DNA from: Marinobacter sp. Arc7-DN-1
GTDB lineage: Bacteria; Pseudomonadota; Gammaproteobacteria; Pseudomonadales; Oleiphilaceae
NCBI RefSeq assembly: GCF_003441595.1
Contig: NZ_CP031848.1
Coordinates: forward strand, 372,001 to 436,000
Length of the DNA: 64,000 nucleotides
Reading direction: 5' to 3'
Under the pieces are notes generated by a model, which saw nothing but the letters and a program-made list of their open reading frames with translations, was not told the origin of the DNA and searched no databases. The number at the start of each line of letters is the position of its first letter. Position 1 is the first letter of the stretch. This document shows, in pieces, positions 17,773-27,500 of this stretch. The position numbers and the translations under genes were made by a program.

Positions 17773-19297
17773 GGGTCACCCCCTGGCCACTGGAGCGGCC
17801 AATATGGCGGTAAGCGCTCAGATCCAGTGTTTCTTTTGGTTCCGATAGCGGTTCCGGCTGTCGCTCCCGGAGAACGGCGGCCTGGGCTGCTTCCAGATAA
17901 CTTTGCAGCCGTGTCGCGGTCATGCCGGGACGCTCTGCCAGCGTCGTAATTAATGCCGGATCCACGGGCGCATGGCGCTTGAGCAGGTCACGGGCAGCCA
18001 CCAGCTGGTCCTTGTAGATCTTGGGCTCGGAACGCTTGAGCTGTTGGCACAACCGTGGCCCGATGTCACTGCCGATCAGGTCGTTGATCTTACCCTCAAG
18101 GGTGGCCACCCGCTGGGCATGATCCCGGTAGTGGTGGGTGTTCTTGATTACCTTGCCTTTATCGGCACACAGAGCATGGCTGGCAATGACTTCCCCTGTG
18201 TTCAGGTCGCTGATGTGGAGTTGGCCGCCGGACTCCAGAACGCCCACCCGGGCCTGCTGCCAGGCCATGGGCACAGAGTACTTGTTGGCCTTCCAGGCGA
18301 TCAGGCCGGTCTTGTCGGCTCGACGTGTCTCGTGGGCCACAGATTGCACGCAAGCTGGTGACAGGTAAGCCTCCAGGTGTTCTCGCTCATCCCGTTCGAA
18401 GCGTTCCCGGGGTGGTTCTCCGGTGGTGCCGTGGATGCGGACATTGGCTACGCTCTCAAGCCAGTCCTGCACGTGCTGGCGCACGTGCTCCTGGTCCCGG
18501 AAGACTTCACCGTAGAGGCAATCCTGCTTGACGTACTTCACGCCAGCTTCCACCTTGCCCTTGCTCTCCGGGTCATAGCCTTCGCAGGCATGGATCCGGA
18601 ACCCGGCCGTGGTGGCATACTCATGGAACCGTTGGTTTAGCGTCAGTTCCCGGTACTGCTCGTTGATCACCACCAGCTTGGTCTGATCGTAGACGCACTC
18701 CTCTGGCAGGCCACCGAAGTAACGCAGGGCTTCGTCATGGAGCTGGATAAACGTCTGGGTATCCAGCGGGCGGAAGGCCAGACCCACGTACATCAGCCGT
18801 GAGAAGGACAGCACGAACACCACGAAGTGGAGAATCCGCTCTTCGCCACCGATCAGCACGCCGCGCAACTCACCCGGATCCACCTGACACTGAACACCCG
18901 GCACATCGTCCAGAATGGGTTCGTAGTAGCGCATCTGGGCCGAGGCCACTTCCTCCTTAAGCACCCGCACATAGCGTCGGATGGTGCGATCCGAGGCCGA
19001 CAACTCGCCAACCCTCTCTTGCAGCTTGCGGGCAATCTTGACGGCGCTGAGCTTGGGAAACTGCTGGAGCAAATGCACCAGATAATCCCGGTGATCATCG
19101 AGTCGCTTGCTCCGCGAGGGGTCTGCAAACCGTTCTGAAATCGCATCCACCTCCATCCGCAGGTACTTGCGAACGGTATTGCGGGACAACCCCAGTTCCT
19201 GACTGATGGCGCGGATCGACAGCCCTTTGCCGTTATCGTGCAGTGCCTTGATCTTGTGTATCACAACCCACTCCTTCACTGACATGCCCCCGGCCAT
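17759..19297 (-). CDS. istA: IS21 transposase IstA
   Basis: A 512-residue DDE transposase. An N-terminal helix-turn-helix (IRAISQELGLSRNTVRKYL) binds the IS ends. The catalytic core includes D in VQCQVDPGE, D in YDQTKLVV and E in KGKVEAGVKY, with a beta-barrel-like C-terminal region. Its length is usual for the family. A start at the ATG four codons downstream (19285) is also possible. It works with IstB, whose gene overlaps its end. Confidence 0.95.
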   Translation of the reverse strand: MAGGMSVKEWVVIHKIKALHDNGKGLSIRAISQELGLSRNTVRKYLRMEVDAISERFADPSRSKRLDDHRDYLVHLLQQFPKLSAVKIARKLQERVGELSASDRTIRRYVRVLKEEVASAQMRYYEPILDDVPGVQCQVDPGELRGVLIGGEERILHFVVFVLSFSRLMYVGLAFRPLDTQTFIQLHDEALRYFGGLPEECVYDQTKLVVINEQYRELTLNQRFHEYATTAGFRIHACEGYDPESKGKVEAGVKYVKQDCLYGEVFRDQEHVRQHVQDWLESVANVRIHGTTGEPPRERFERDEREHLEAYLSPACVQSVAHETRRADKTGLIAWKANKYSVPMAWQQARVGVLESGGQLHISDLNTGEVIASHALCADKGKVIKNTHHYRDHAQRVATLEGKINDLIGSDIGPRLCQQLKRSEPKIYKDQLVAARDLLKRHAPVDPALITTLAERPGMTATRLQSYLEAAQAAVLRERQPEPLSEPKETLDLSAYRHIGRSSGQGVTHEPA

Positions 19298-20206
19298 GGA
19301 TAAAAGCGGGGGACAGTAGCTGGTTCTGTGGCCTGACGGCCACCCGGGGGTGGGTCAAAATTAATGGCCAGTAGTGGGTCATTTTAATTGGCCACTAACA
19401 CTATCGGCCTGACCCTTATCGAAGACAGTCATGAAGTTGAAGTTGTTTACGTGGACGGTAAATATACCCCTACGAAGGACCTGAAAAAGTCCCAACCCTG
19501 GATGGCTTCTCGATGGCCTAGCAAGCGTGATTTCCCATCTGGCCAATTCCGCCTTCGTGCCTATAGCCCCTATCTCAGAACCACGTGGCAACGGGAATGG
19601 AAAATTCGTGATGGACAAGATTTGAGCCGGTTCGCGAAAACCGTGGCACGAGAGCTGCGTAAAGCGACGACCGAAATTTCTGAAGAGTTCGCTGTGGCCT
19701 CGGAACAGATCCGCCGTGAGCGGGAGGAATGGGCGCGCCAACGAGAGAAGTGGCGCATTGAACACGACAATAAGATCCGGCAAGAGGCTGTAACCAAAAG
19801 CACGGTAGCGCTCGAAGGAATTATTTCGGATTGGTGTCGAGTCAAGAAAATCCATGAATTCTTCGACGAGCTGGAGACCGCGATTGGTCATTCCCCAGAT
19901 GAGAGAAAGGCTCAGCTACATGACCGATTACATTCAGCTCGAGAATTAACGCGGATTCCCGACGTGCTGGAGATCCTGAAAGCTTGGAAGACTCCGGAAG
20001 AAATCTACGAGGAGAAGAAAAGGCGTGGCTAACGTGAGAGTTACGAATACACCCCCTCCACCTTTGAGCGGAGCCTTTAATCAATAATTCTATGTTTGTT
20101 AGTGACTTGGGAAGGTTTCTTCCAGTATCCTTAAAATCTCGCCTTCTAGTTTACTAACTATCTTGGCCAAGCACATGACCGTTCCTCCAACTTTTTAAGA
20201 TTACTG

Positions 20207-20779
20207 ATGCTGGAATTAATAGATAAAGTAAGCCTCGCTTTTGGCCATGTCACACGGCTCTTCTTTCTCGGGATGTTTTTCATCGTCACCGCTGTAGTAG
20301 CAGCATCAAGTTATGTGCTTCTGGTTTTAGCACCGTTCGAATACAGCTATGGGCAAGACGATCTAGCGTTTGCTGATTTGATTGCTTTGGCGCTGCTTAC
20401 CTTGGCCTCCTGGCGTTACTTCCACCGGGGGAGACAAAGTCAAACGCCCCTTTGGCCCCTTCTTAAACGATTCACGTTTACACTCACCTTCGTCACGTTG
20501 CTGCTTCTTTCGGCGTTGGGAGTTTTCGCCTCTATGGCCCTGGTTGAGCCGACTTTGGCAACTGAACAACTCTCCGGAGGAGGAGACGACCTACTTTTGT
20601 ATAGCATTTTTTGCATCTTCATCGTCGCGATTTACGGCGCAACGCCATTGCCTGCTCTATCAGGCACAAACTTGGCAAGTCATAAACCATCAGCGGTTCA
20701 GAAAACCGACGACAACGAAAGCGACCGCTTTGAAGCAGAACCGCCTACTCTCTCCCCTTCAACCGACAGAAAATCGTAA
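20207..20779 (+). CDS. Small integral membrane protein
   Basis: A 190-residue protein with four hydrophobic segments: LFFLGMFFIVTAVVAASSYV, LIALALLTLAS, FTFTLTFVTLLLLSALGVF and LLYSIFCIFIVAIYG. A polar, acidic tail of about 45 residues follows. No family is recognised. A weak TTTAAG lies upstream of the ATG. The next gene starts 9 bp after its stop, so both are in the same transcript, after the IS21-split gene. A gap of 174 bp separates it from the split gene. Confidence 0.6.
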   Translation: MLELIDKVSLAFGHVTRLFFLGMFFIVTAVVAASSYVLLVLAPFEYSYGQDDLAFADLIALALLTLASWRYFHRGRQSQTPLWPLLKRFTFTLTFVTLLLLSALGVFASMALVEPTLATEQLSGGGDDLLLYSIFCIFIVAIYGATPLPALSGTNLASHKPSAVQKTDDNESDRFEAEPPTLSPSTDRKS

Positions 20780-20788
20780 GGATACAAT

Positions 20789-21163
20789 GTGAAGCTGCAT
20801 TCGGCCATTCTGGGGCTGTCCATTTTGATCGCGCCCCAAGCCCTCTTCGCCAAAGAAGCCCCTTTTCAATACAGGGATGCCAATCTATTGGTTCAGTCTT
20901 GCCAGGAAGCGGTTGATGTCTTTTCCTCGCATGAAAAAACGGGCTATTTGGCGGCTTACAGGACATCGCTCTCTGAAGCGCTTCGTGCTGGCTACTGTAT
21001 TGGAGTCCTTGAGCAATTCTCAGATGCGTATGAAGAATATTGTGAGGGCGATGCGGGGTGGTTTGAAAACGCCAAACGAATCGCCTCATTGACTCTGACT
21101 CAGCGAGAATCAGCGACTACCACAACGTTCGAAATTCTTGAAGAGTATGCCTGTGGATACTGA
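20789..21163 (+). CDS. Secreted small protein, possibly Rap1a/Tai-like
   Basis: A 124-residue protein beginning at GTG with AAGGA upstream; the ATG two bases earlier is followed at once by a stop. It has a typical Sec signal peptide (LHSAILGLSILIAPQALFA, with cleavage likely after FAKA or LFA). The mature part has spaced cysteines in LLVQSCQEA, AGYCIGVLE, EEYCEG and EEYACGY. The L-x2-C and G-x-C-x-G pattern faintly recalls Rap1a/Tai periplasmic proteins. It follows the membrane protein by 9 bp and overlaps the next gene slightly. The function is unknown. Confidence 0.5.
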   Translation: MKLHSAILGLSILIAPQALFAKEAPFQYRDANLLVQSCQEAVDVFSSHEKTGYLAAYRTSLSEALRAGYCIGVLEQFSDAYEEYCEGDAGWFENAKRIASLTLTQRESATTTTFEILEEYACGY

Positions 21164-21824
21164 GGGGCTTTCAATCCCCGAAGCCATTCGCAAACTTTTT
21201 GGTATAGACGTTGCGAAAGAGAGCCCATTGTTAAAGAACAAGGCTATGTCTTTCGTCCGCAACAAGCTCATCGCTGTTCGAACAGAACTCAAGGTTGATC
21301 GGAAATCGGTTTATTTGGAGGCTGACCAAAGCAACGCCCTTCACAATGCGTTGATTTTGAATGCGGTGTTTCCAAATCCAAAAGACGTCAAAAGGATCTT
21401 TGAAGATCAACAGTACCGCAGTCAGTGCGCGACAGTCGTCAGGCGAGTGCTGACCGATCGCGGATCTGTATTAGGCCAAGCGCTTCAGTCTCAGTCCTCA
21501 GAACAGATGGCCTCATTTCTTGCCAATAACGAACGGGATTTGCGTCGGGAATTAATGCCAAATCCATTTCATGTGTTGCCTCAGGTTGCGTTGGGTGACA
21601 ATACCACCCTCCTACACGCCCTCCTCGCCCAGGCGGCATCATTAGAACCTTCGGATTCGTTCCTTCTTGCTTACCTAAACGGAGACTGGGAAACAGCCCA
21701 GGAACTGTCCTCTCAGATATCTTCTGGCAGCCCAGAGTTGTTTGCCCTCAAAACGGAGATAGATCGAAAGCTTAGAGAAGCCCATGAATTCAGTGATTTA
21801 CTAGATTTATTTCGAAACAAGTGA
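21147..21824 (+). CDS. Unknown helical protein upstream of the beta-CASP nuclease
   Basis: About 225 residues, soluble, with many predicted helices and no family I recognise (LSIPEAIRKLFGIDVAKESP near the start). It overlaps the end of the secreted-protein gene. Three starts are possible: TTG 21138, ATG 21147 and GTG 21153. The GTG has AAGAG at the best distance (7 bases), so the true protein may begin MDTEGLSIPE. The beta-CASP gene follows after 104 bp. Reading frame quality is good throughout, so the gene is probably real. Confidence 0.55.
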   Translation: MPVDTEGLSIPEAIRKLFGIDVAKESPLLKNKAMSFVRNKLIAVRTELKVDRKSVYLEADQSNALHNALILNAVFPNPKDVKRIFEDQQYRSQCATVVRRVLTDRGSVLGQALQSQSSEQMASFLANNERDLRRELMPNPFHVLPQVALGDNTTLLHALLAQAASLEPSDSFLLAYLNGDWETAQELSSQISSGSPELFALKTEIDRKLREAHEFSDLLDLFRNK

Positions 21825-21928
21825 AGTTTTTTCCTCACAGGGGTTGGTAGTGCATTGCACTGATTGATTCTGATCACCGGGCGTTAAAGCCCTCTTTGAT
21901 CCAACCAATCGTTTTGAGGAAAAATATT

Positions 21929-23593
21929 ATGAAGGTTAAATTTGTCGGTGCTATCGATGGCGTAACAGGTTCCTGTTCTTGGCTCAAACACGAAGCTTCG
22001 GGCACCCAGCTGTTAGTAGACTGTGGGATGCACCAAGGGACCCACGACACACAATTCAAAAATTACGAGAAATTCCCTTTCTGCCCTTCTGAGATTAAGT
22101 ATGTCCTGCTGACCCACGCCCATATTGATCACTGCGGACTCCTACCCCGCCTAGTCAAAGAAGGTTTTCGGGGACATGTGTACTGCACCTCAGCAACGCG
22201 GGATGTCGCAAAACTGCTTCTAGAGGATTCAGCGCGACAGCAGGAGGACTACTCTCAACAGCACGTTGATCAGATTAAATGGCACGCCATCGACCGGCAC
22301 AACTTTGCATGGAAAGACATGCTGCGGCTATCGGATGGGCTCAGCGTCAACTTTTTGCGCAGCAGTCACGTTCTGGGTGCCGCCATGATTTCGGTTGCCT
22401 GGCAGACAAACGATAAAAACGAGAGCGGTCAGCCGGTTCTGAAAAGTATTTGTTTCAGTGGGGACATTGGGTGCCAAGACAAAACCAATTGCTACCTTCC
22501 CCTGATGAAAGACGGTTTTGAACCTTTTCCGAACGCGGACTACCTGGTCGTAGAGTCGACCTATGGCGCAACAGTCCGTGAGAAGGCCTACAAACTCGCC
22601 CAAAATAGATTGGCTTCATTATCCGCTGTTGTTGAAGGAACGATCTTCAGCAAAGGGGGGAAAGTCTTCATTCCAACTTTCTCGTTTCACCGGGCTCAGG
22701 AGCTTATCGCAGATATTATCTGGCTGGCCGAGGATGAGGCTTGCGAGGATGAGCCGATATTTTGCGACGGCAGACCATTGCGAGTCGCTTTGCACAGCTC
22801 TCTGGCGATAAAGTTGTGCAACGTTTATGGGCAACACTTGAATGCCCGTGTCTCATCTGGAAAGTACCAATATTTAAACAATGAGCTTCCAGAGCGGATT
22901 GGCATGACGGGCGATCAGCTTTCCAAGATATTCTCTGATTTGGGTTCAGGCCGAAAAGTCACGCTACCCGGTTTGGAAATTGTTCCAGTAACAGGAGGCG
23001 GCAAAGACGGAAGTCGGGCGAGAGATTGGGCTGACGTCATAATCGCCAGCTCAGGCATGTGCGACCACGGACCGGCAAAGCACTATTTGAAACGACTTGG
23101 CAGGGATCCCAAAAACACTGTGGTCACAACAGGTTTTATGTCGGCAAGCTCAGCTGGCAAAAAATTTGTTTCAAATGCCCTGGACCCTGAAAGTGACCAC
23201 ACCGGTGCCGAAGTCATCGAAATGTCACACTACTATTCTGCACACGGAGACCAAGCAAAGCTTCTTGATCACATATTTAACCTGGAAGGACTCACAGATA
23301 AGATGCGGGAAACCACTGTTTTCATAAACCATGGTGAAACCAGTCGTAAGTCGGTGTTTGAAGAATCAATCAGGAATCGTGCTTCGCTGCGGAAACATGG
23401 TGATCGACGAGTTACCGACATTCAGATTGCAGACGGAAAATGGTTTAACCTCGACTCAGGGTGTTATGAAGATGGCCCAAGGCCAGAGGATGAGCTACGC
23501 GAAATCATGGATGCAAAGGGGTTGAGCGCTGAAGATGTTCGGGACTTGATTGAACGTCTTGGAAGAAAACCAAACTCCGGTTCAATAGACTAA
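21929..23593 (+). CDS. Beta-CASP metallo-beta-lactamase nuclease
   Basis: A 554-residue protein of the CPSF/RNase J-like MBL class. The metal motif is H63-A-H-I-D-H68, with a downstream histidine in SSHVLGAAM and an aspartate in CFSGDIG; the beta-CASP part carries ESTYGA, FSFHRAQEL, IIASSGMC and the terminal histidine in VFINHGE. Members process or degrade RNA or DNA ends. GAGGA lies 7-8 bases before the ATG. It ends the plus-strand gene run that begins at 16320, and a strong hairpin follows. The island thus carries two unrelated MBL genes, this one intact. Confidence 0.85.
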   Translation: MKVKFVGAIDGVTGSCSWLKHEASGTQLLVDCGMHQGTHDTQFKNYEKFPFCPSEIKYVLLTHAHIDHCGLLPRLVKEGFRGHVYCTSATRDVAKLLLEDSARQQEDYSQQHVDQIKWHAIDRHNFAWKDMLRLSDGLSVNFLRSSHVLGAAMISVAWQTNDKNESGQPVLKSICFSGDIGCQDKTNCYLPLMKDGFEPFPNADYLVVESTYGATVREKAYKLAQNRLASLSAVVEGTIFSKGGKVFIPTFSFHRAQELIADIIWLAEDEACEDEPIFCDGRPLRVALHSSLAIKLCNVYGQHLNARVSSGKYQYLNNELPERIGMTGDQLSKIFSDLGSGRKVTLPGLEIVPVTGGGKDGSRARDWADVIIASSGMCDHGPAKHYLKRLGRDPKNTVVTTGFMSASSAGKKFVSNALDPESDHTGAEVIEMSHYYSAHGDQAKLLDHIFNLEGLTDKMRETTVFINHGETSRKSVFEESIRNRASLRKHGDRRVTDIQIADGKWFNLDSGCYEDGPRPEDELREIMDAKGLSAEDVRDLIERLGRKPNSGSID

Positions 23594-23619
23594 ATTACTT
23601 TGTTTTGAACTGATCCTTC

Positions 23620-23654
23620 GGTGACCTGGGTGGATTCCGTCCACTGAGGTCACC
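23620..23654. terminator. Strong hairpin between convergent genes
   Basis: GGTGACCT (23620-23627) pairs perfectly with AGGTCACC (23647-23654), and the stem continues inward (GGTGGA with TCCACT) around a five-base loop. It lies 26 bp after the beta-CASP stop and upstream of the end of a convergent gene. No U-run follows, so it may end transcription only weakly or act in both directions. Confidence 0.5.
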
Positions 23655-23779
23655 AAACTTCGCAACTCAGATTGAGGGCGGACCAGCGATTCACTAATGC
23701 CCAGTTAAGCAATTCTCCAAATTTCAATTTATTGGGACAGTTTGGCTTTTTCCTGATTAACCCGTTGAGCCTGTAACAA

Positions 23780-24517
23780 CTACGCCAAAGAACCACTGAC
23801 GTTTTCTTTAGAACATGGGATGCTCATCATCGTTTTAAACATGTCTCTTTTGAAGAACCATTCTCCATACTCTTGGTAGGAATTTGAAAGCACATATATG
23901 TTGAGATCGTCGTCTAGCCAAAGAGTATGAAAACCAAAATGACGATGACCATAGATGTCGGAGCAAACTGATATAATTTGCTCGGAAAAGCCATTTGGCA
24001 TCTCCATCTCTACATGTGCCGCCACTTTCTCGTTCACCTTAATACTTTCGATACCACCACTGGCCAAAAAGTCTTGATCAAGGGGATCGCTTACGAAAAT
24101 TAAGATCACCTCTAACGCGGGCCCTTGCCCGAAATTTTCTGCTTCCAGAAAAAAGCTTTTAAACTCGTTTTCTTCTTCAGATTCTAATGGGCAATACATT
24201 TCGAGTTTCTCGAGGTTTTTCCCAAGCTGGTCACCGTCAACTACTCTCAAGGTAACTACAGGTCTCACCTGTAGGTCTCTGTCACGTTTCGCCTGTTTCC
24301 GGTTTTCATCGATATTTATCTTCAGAAGCGTAAAAGCAACAATCACACTGAAGCCACCGAGGAAAAGGGGTGTTACATCCCTGATGTAGTCTCCTTTTGA
24401 GAGATCAGCGCCGGCAAGGGCCGATACGCCAATAAAGGAAAACCCAGCTGCTAGCACTATAATAATATCGACCACAACAAACTTAATATATTGCTTTGTC
24501 TTGCGCTTAAACTTCAT
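23780..24517 (-). CDS. Two-helix membrane protein with cytoplasmic domain
   Basis: A 245-residue protein with two N-terminal membrane helices (FVVVDIIIVLAAGFSFIG and FLGGFSVIVAFTLLKI) and a soluble domain of about 165 residues rich in acidic and aromatic residues (HRHFGFHTLWLDDDLNIYVL). The fold of the soluble part is not recognised. It is the last gene of the TIR/sacsin-like run, 61 bp after the large ATPase gene, and may be a membrane-anchored effector or accessory factor. Confidence 0.55.
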   Translation of the reverse strand: MKFKRKTKQYIKFVVVDIIIVLAAGFSFIGVSALAGADLSKGDYIRDVTPLFLGGFSVIVAFTLLKINIDENRKQAKRDRDLQVRPVVTLRVVDGDQLGKNLEKLEMYCPLESEEENEFKSFFLEAENFGQGPALEVILIFVSDPLDQDFLASGGIESIKVNEKVAAHVEMEMPNGFSEQIISVCSDIYGHRHFGFHTLWLDDDLNIYVLSNSYQEYGEWFFKRDMFKTMMSIPCSKENVSGSLA

Positions 24518-24578
24518 GTCTCAACCATTGGCTCCAGATGCTCAAGTCAATCCTCAATAAACGTTCGCTAATTCGTGT

Positions 24579-27500
24579 TTATTGAAGCCTCGCAACCCGA
24601 ATTATCCAACCCTCCGAGGACATACCAGACGGTACCCTGTTAAAAGCTATCGCATGCTTACGAACAAGCTCGATTACAAACTCGGTCGCATCTATCATTT
24701 TGTCTCCGGTCTGTAATAGGAGCCTCCAAGCTACTCCCGGATACGCCGTCATGAAATCTGTATCAGAGTACTTCAAAACGCAGAGCCTCTCGTTCTCGGA
24801 TAGGTATATGCAGGGCTCTTCCTGCCGTGAAGATTTCATTTCAACGAGCAAGAGACGAAGCTGACCATTGTGTTGATCAAAATCCAGGTAGTCATAGCCA
24901 AGTCCATCCCACCGATCGGCGAGGTGAAGGATCGTCCGCCACTGTTCTTCAGTGCAAGGTAATTCCGGAAACCTAACATCCTTCAGTAGTTTCGGATTAG
25001 CTTCTGAAATTCTTGCATACTCCTCTGCGACCCTTTCCAGCAATATTTTCTGGTCTTGGAGTTCGAGCGCGGCCGCCCTTTTTGCGGCATGGATCGAGTT
25101 CAGCTTCTCAGCAAGCTTTCCACTTCTGGCTTTGTTGATTTGATCGTTTGTACGCTGCTCTTCCGAAGAAACTTCAAAAATACGGCCGGTGTACCGTTGG
25201 GACTGTTCCGATTGGGTTATCTTCGTAGGCTTCAATTCAGATATCATGTCTATCTGCGCTTTAAGGCCCATTTCGTCTGCTTCGCGTTCCGATTTTCGAA
25301 GCTCTCCATCTAGACGGCCCTTCAGATCGTTGAACTCCTCCTCGGTTACCTCAAGGGCCGATAAAATCCATCGTAGCGGATCAAAATCATACCTATACCT
25401 TACTGGATCTTTTCCGAGGAGGGATGCCCACTTCGCTTCATCGAAATCACTAAACGTTTTCGTAGCGTCGAGGTGCGACTGGTGATGACTCACAAACTCT
25501 AATAAACGCGCCTGATTGGCATGCTCTGGGTTGAGCGGGTCTAAATGAGCAGCAAATTCCCCGGATAGTTTTTCCCGGATCTGGTCAAAGCGAACTCCGC
25601 AATCCTTGAGCAGGGTTTGATCGCGCCAATTCGCTTTAGTGAGCTTGACGTCGGTTACCTCCGACAGTTCGCTGATGAGATGCTCGACCTTGCTGTCAGG
25701 AAACCATTGATTAATCAATGTGCGGGCGTCCTGGACCGCATTCGCCGGGAGTTCGAAGCTTTCGGGCGATTCGGGTGAGTCCATCATCTGTTTGAAGTGA
25801 AAAGCTAACTGGGGACGACGGAATACTTCCTCAGCGAACCACTCACATACACGGTATCTAAATTCACGAGATGATCGGTCCGCAGAACTGGAAACATAGA
25901 CGATTAGATTTCTTTTGGAGTCGGATCTCAAAGGCTCCCATAACAATTGTGCTTGCAAAAGAGACACTGAGGTTGCACGCAGCTCGACTTCTTCAGTGCC
26001 CAGCTTTTCGTTTTGTTGAGCGTGTTCACCTTGAAGAACAACAAGTGCCTGCCAGCGTTTTTGAATCGTTGATTCGTCAACTTCTGCCAGCCCTGGCAAA
26101 TCACCATAACAGGCAAGGGAAAGGAAACTGGGAAGATAGTCGGTCTCGAACAAGTGACGGAGGGGCTCGCTGTCAACGAAGTCTGAGCCGACAGTGATCG
26201 GGCTCTTAAGAGAGACTTGCTGAACTTGATTTAGCTTATTTGCCAGTGTTCCTAAATCGCCGTTGGCAAGCCACAAATAATGATCGCCATCTCCAATTTT
26301 GGATCTTGTTTTCCTGAGCGCCTCGGGTATGTACCAAACTCGGTCAGATGGACCAGCAATCCCTCTTCGAAGAGATTTACTCTTTTCAAAAAATAGAGGG
26401 ATTCTGTCCAGAAGATCAGGTGGCGTTTGGTGACCTGACGTAACTAGCACTCTATTAATTTGTTTAACTAACTGTCGGTAGACCGACCGTATTCCCCCGG
26501 ATATAGGCGTACCATCTGAACACCCGTGAGCGATATCCTCGAGTGTAGCGATGAGCTTCTCCAGATCACCCGTTTGATCGACGGAACGAACTCCGAGGTC
26601 ATCTAGAAAAGTTTTTTCGAGAAGAGAAACCGAATCAATTTCAAGAACTGGAAAGCCCTGAACCTTCCCCTGGGTTACGCCAAGATAGGCCTTGAAAGGC
26701 TCGATGAAATCTACTGATCCTGACGATACCTCTAGCCAACGTTCCTTAGCTAAGTCTTCTAATGCCTTTTTGACTCCTGTCCTTTGATAGTCACTACTCA
26801 TCCACACGCCATATGATTTGGCGAGGAGCTTCAAAGCATTAGATTCAGATACTTTGTTTCGCAATATTACCGGAACTTCCCATTGGCCAACCGCCCCCTT
26901 CGAAACCAGTGGAACCACATCCCACACCCCCCAATATTTCAAGATATCAGGGTATTTAGGTCCCAGAATTTCCTCACAGGCCTTCTCATCAATTTCACTC
27001 ACCCGTTCCAAATCCAGGTGATTTGATAAACTCGGAATATAGCTGGTCATAAAGGACTCGTTTACAGGAGCCCAAGAACCCGACGGCAAAACCGGAACCT
27101 GCAATCTTTGGGACGGAAAGACTTCGTCCCTCCCAAGGAATCTCCAATGCGTATGCGCTAACGAGCCTTCGCTCGGGTCCGGAGAATACACATCGCGAGC
27201 AGCCGCAAGGAAAAGACGCTTCTCCGCGTCACAGGATGTATTAAACTGTGCCCTCCGAATCGCGCGAAGGATTGAGGTGGCGTCGTAATCGGCCCATAAA
27301 CCGCGTCTCTTGAATGTATTTGCCACGTTTAACGATCCCGGAAAGTTCCAATCCGTAACGACGATTCCGGGAAGATCGATTGAGTCTCCCTTCAAATTAC
27401 TGGACACCCTGCCTCTACAGAATAGAGTTACGTTGGAGTTCTTTGCGGCCGGCCTCGGCAATGAACATGTTCCGGTCACGACGGGATCATCTGGATAACT

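Larger units (their letters stand above)
16971..19400 (-). mobile_element. IS21-family insertion sequence
   Basis: A 2430-bp element carrying istA and istB on the minus strand. The ends are imperfect inverted repeats starting TGTCAATGGCCA on the left and TGTTAGTGGCCA on the right (inverted), each followed by a second internal copy of the GGCCA...TGACCCAC motif, as usual for IS21. It is flanked by CTATC at 16966-16970 and 19401-19405. Excising it with one repeat restores the target gene frame. By eye it is richer in GC than the surrounding island, suggesting a separate origin. Confidence 0.92.
16320..20032 (+). pseudogene. 425-codon gene with N-terminal HTH-like domain, split by IS21
   Basis: The first 217 codons (16320-16970) and the last 208 (19406-20029) form one frame once the IS21 element and one copy of the 5-bp duplication CTATC are removed (GTT GCT ATC / GGC CTG ACC). 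The N-terminus (REELYDQVWQAPMTKVAQQY, then GVSSSYLARVC and RPERGHW) is an HTH-like domain common in uncharacterised proteins. The C-terminal half has a long charged helix (EQIRREREEWARQREKW). I do not recognise a function. GAGAG lies upstream of the ATG. It is divergent from the sigma-54 activator and the first of a run of plus-strand genes ending with a beta-CASP nuclease. As it stands the product would be truncated with IS-encoded residues. Confidence 0.8.

Noticed and set aside
17407..18640. Several long plus-strand frames opposite istA and istB
   Set aside because: They are mirror frames of the IS21 genes on the minus strand, caused by GC-rich codon usage, and have no start signals or domains.
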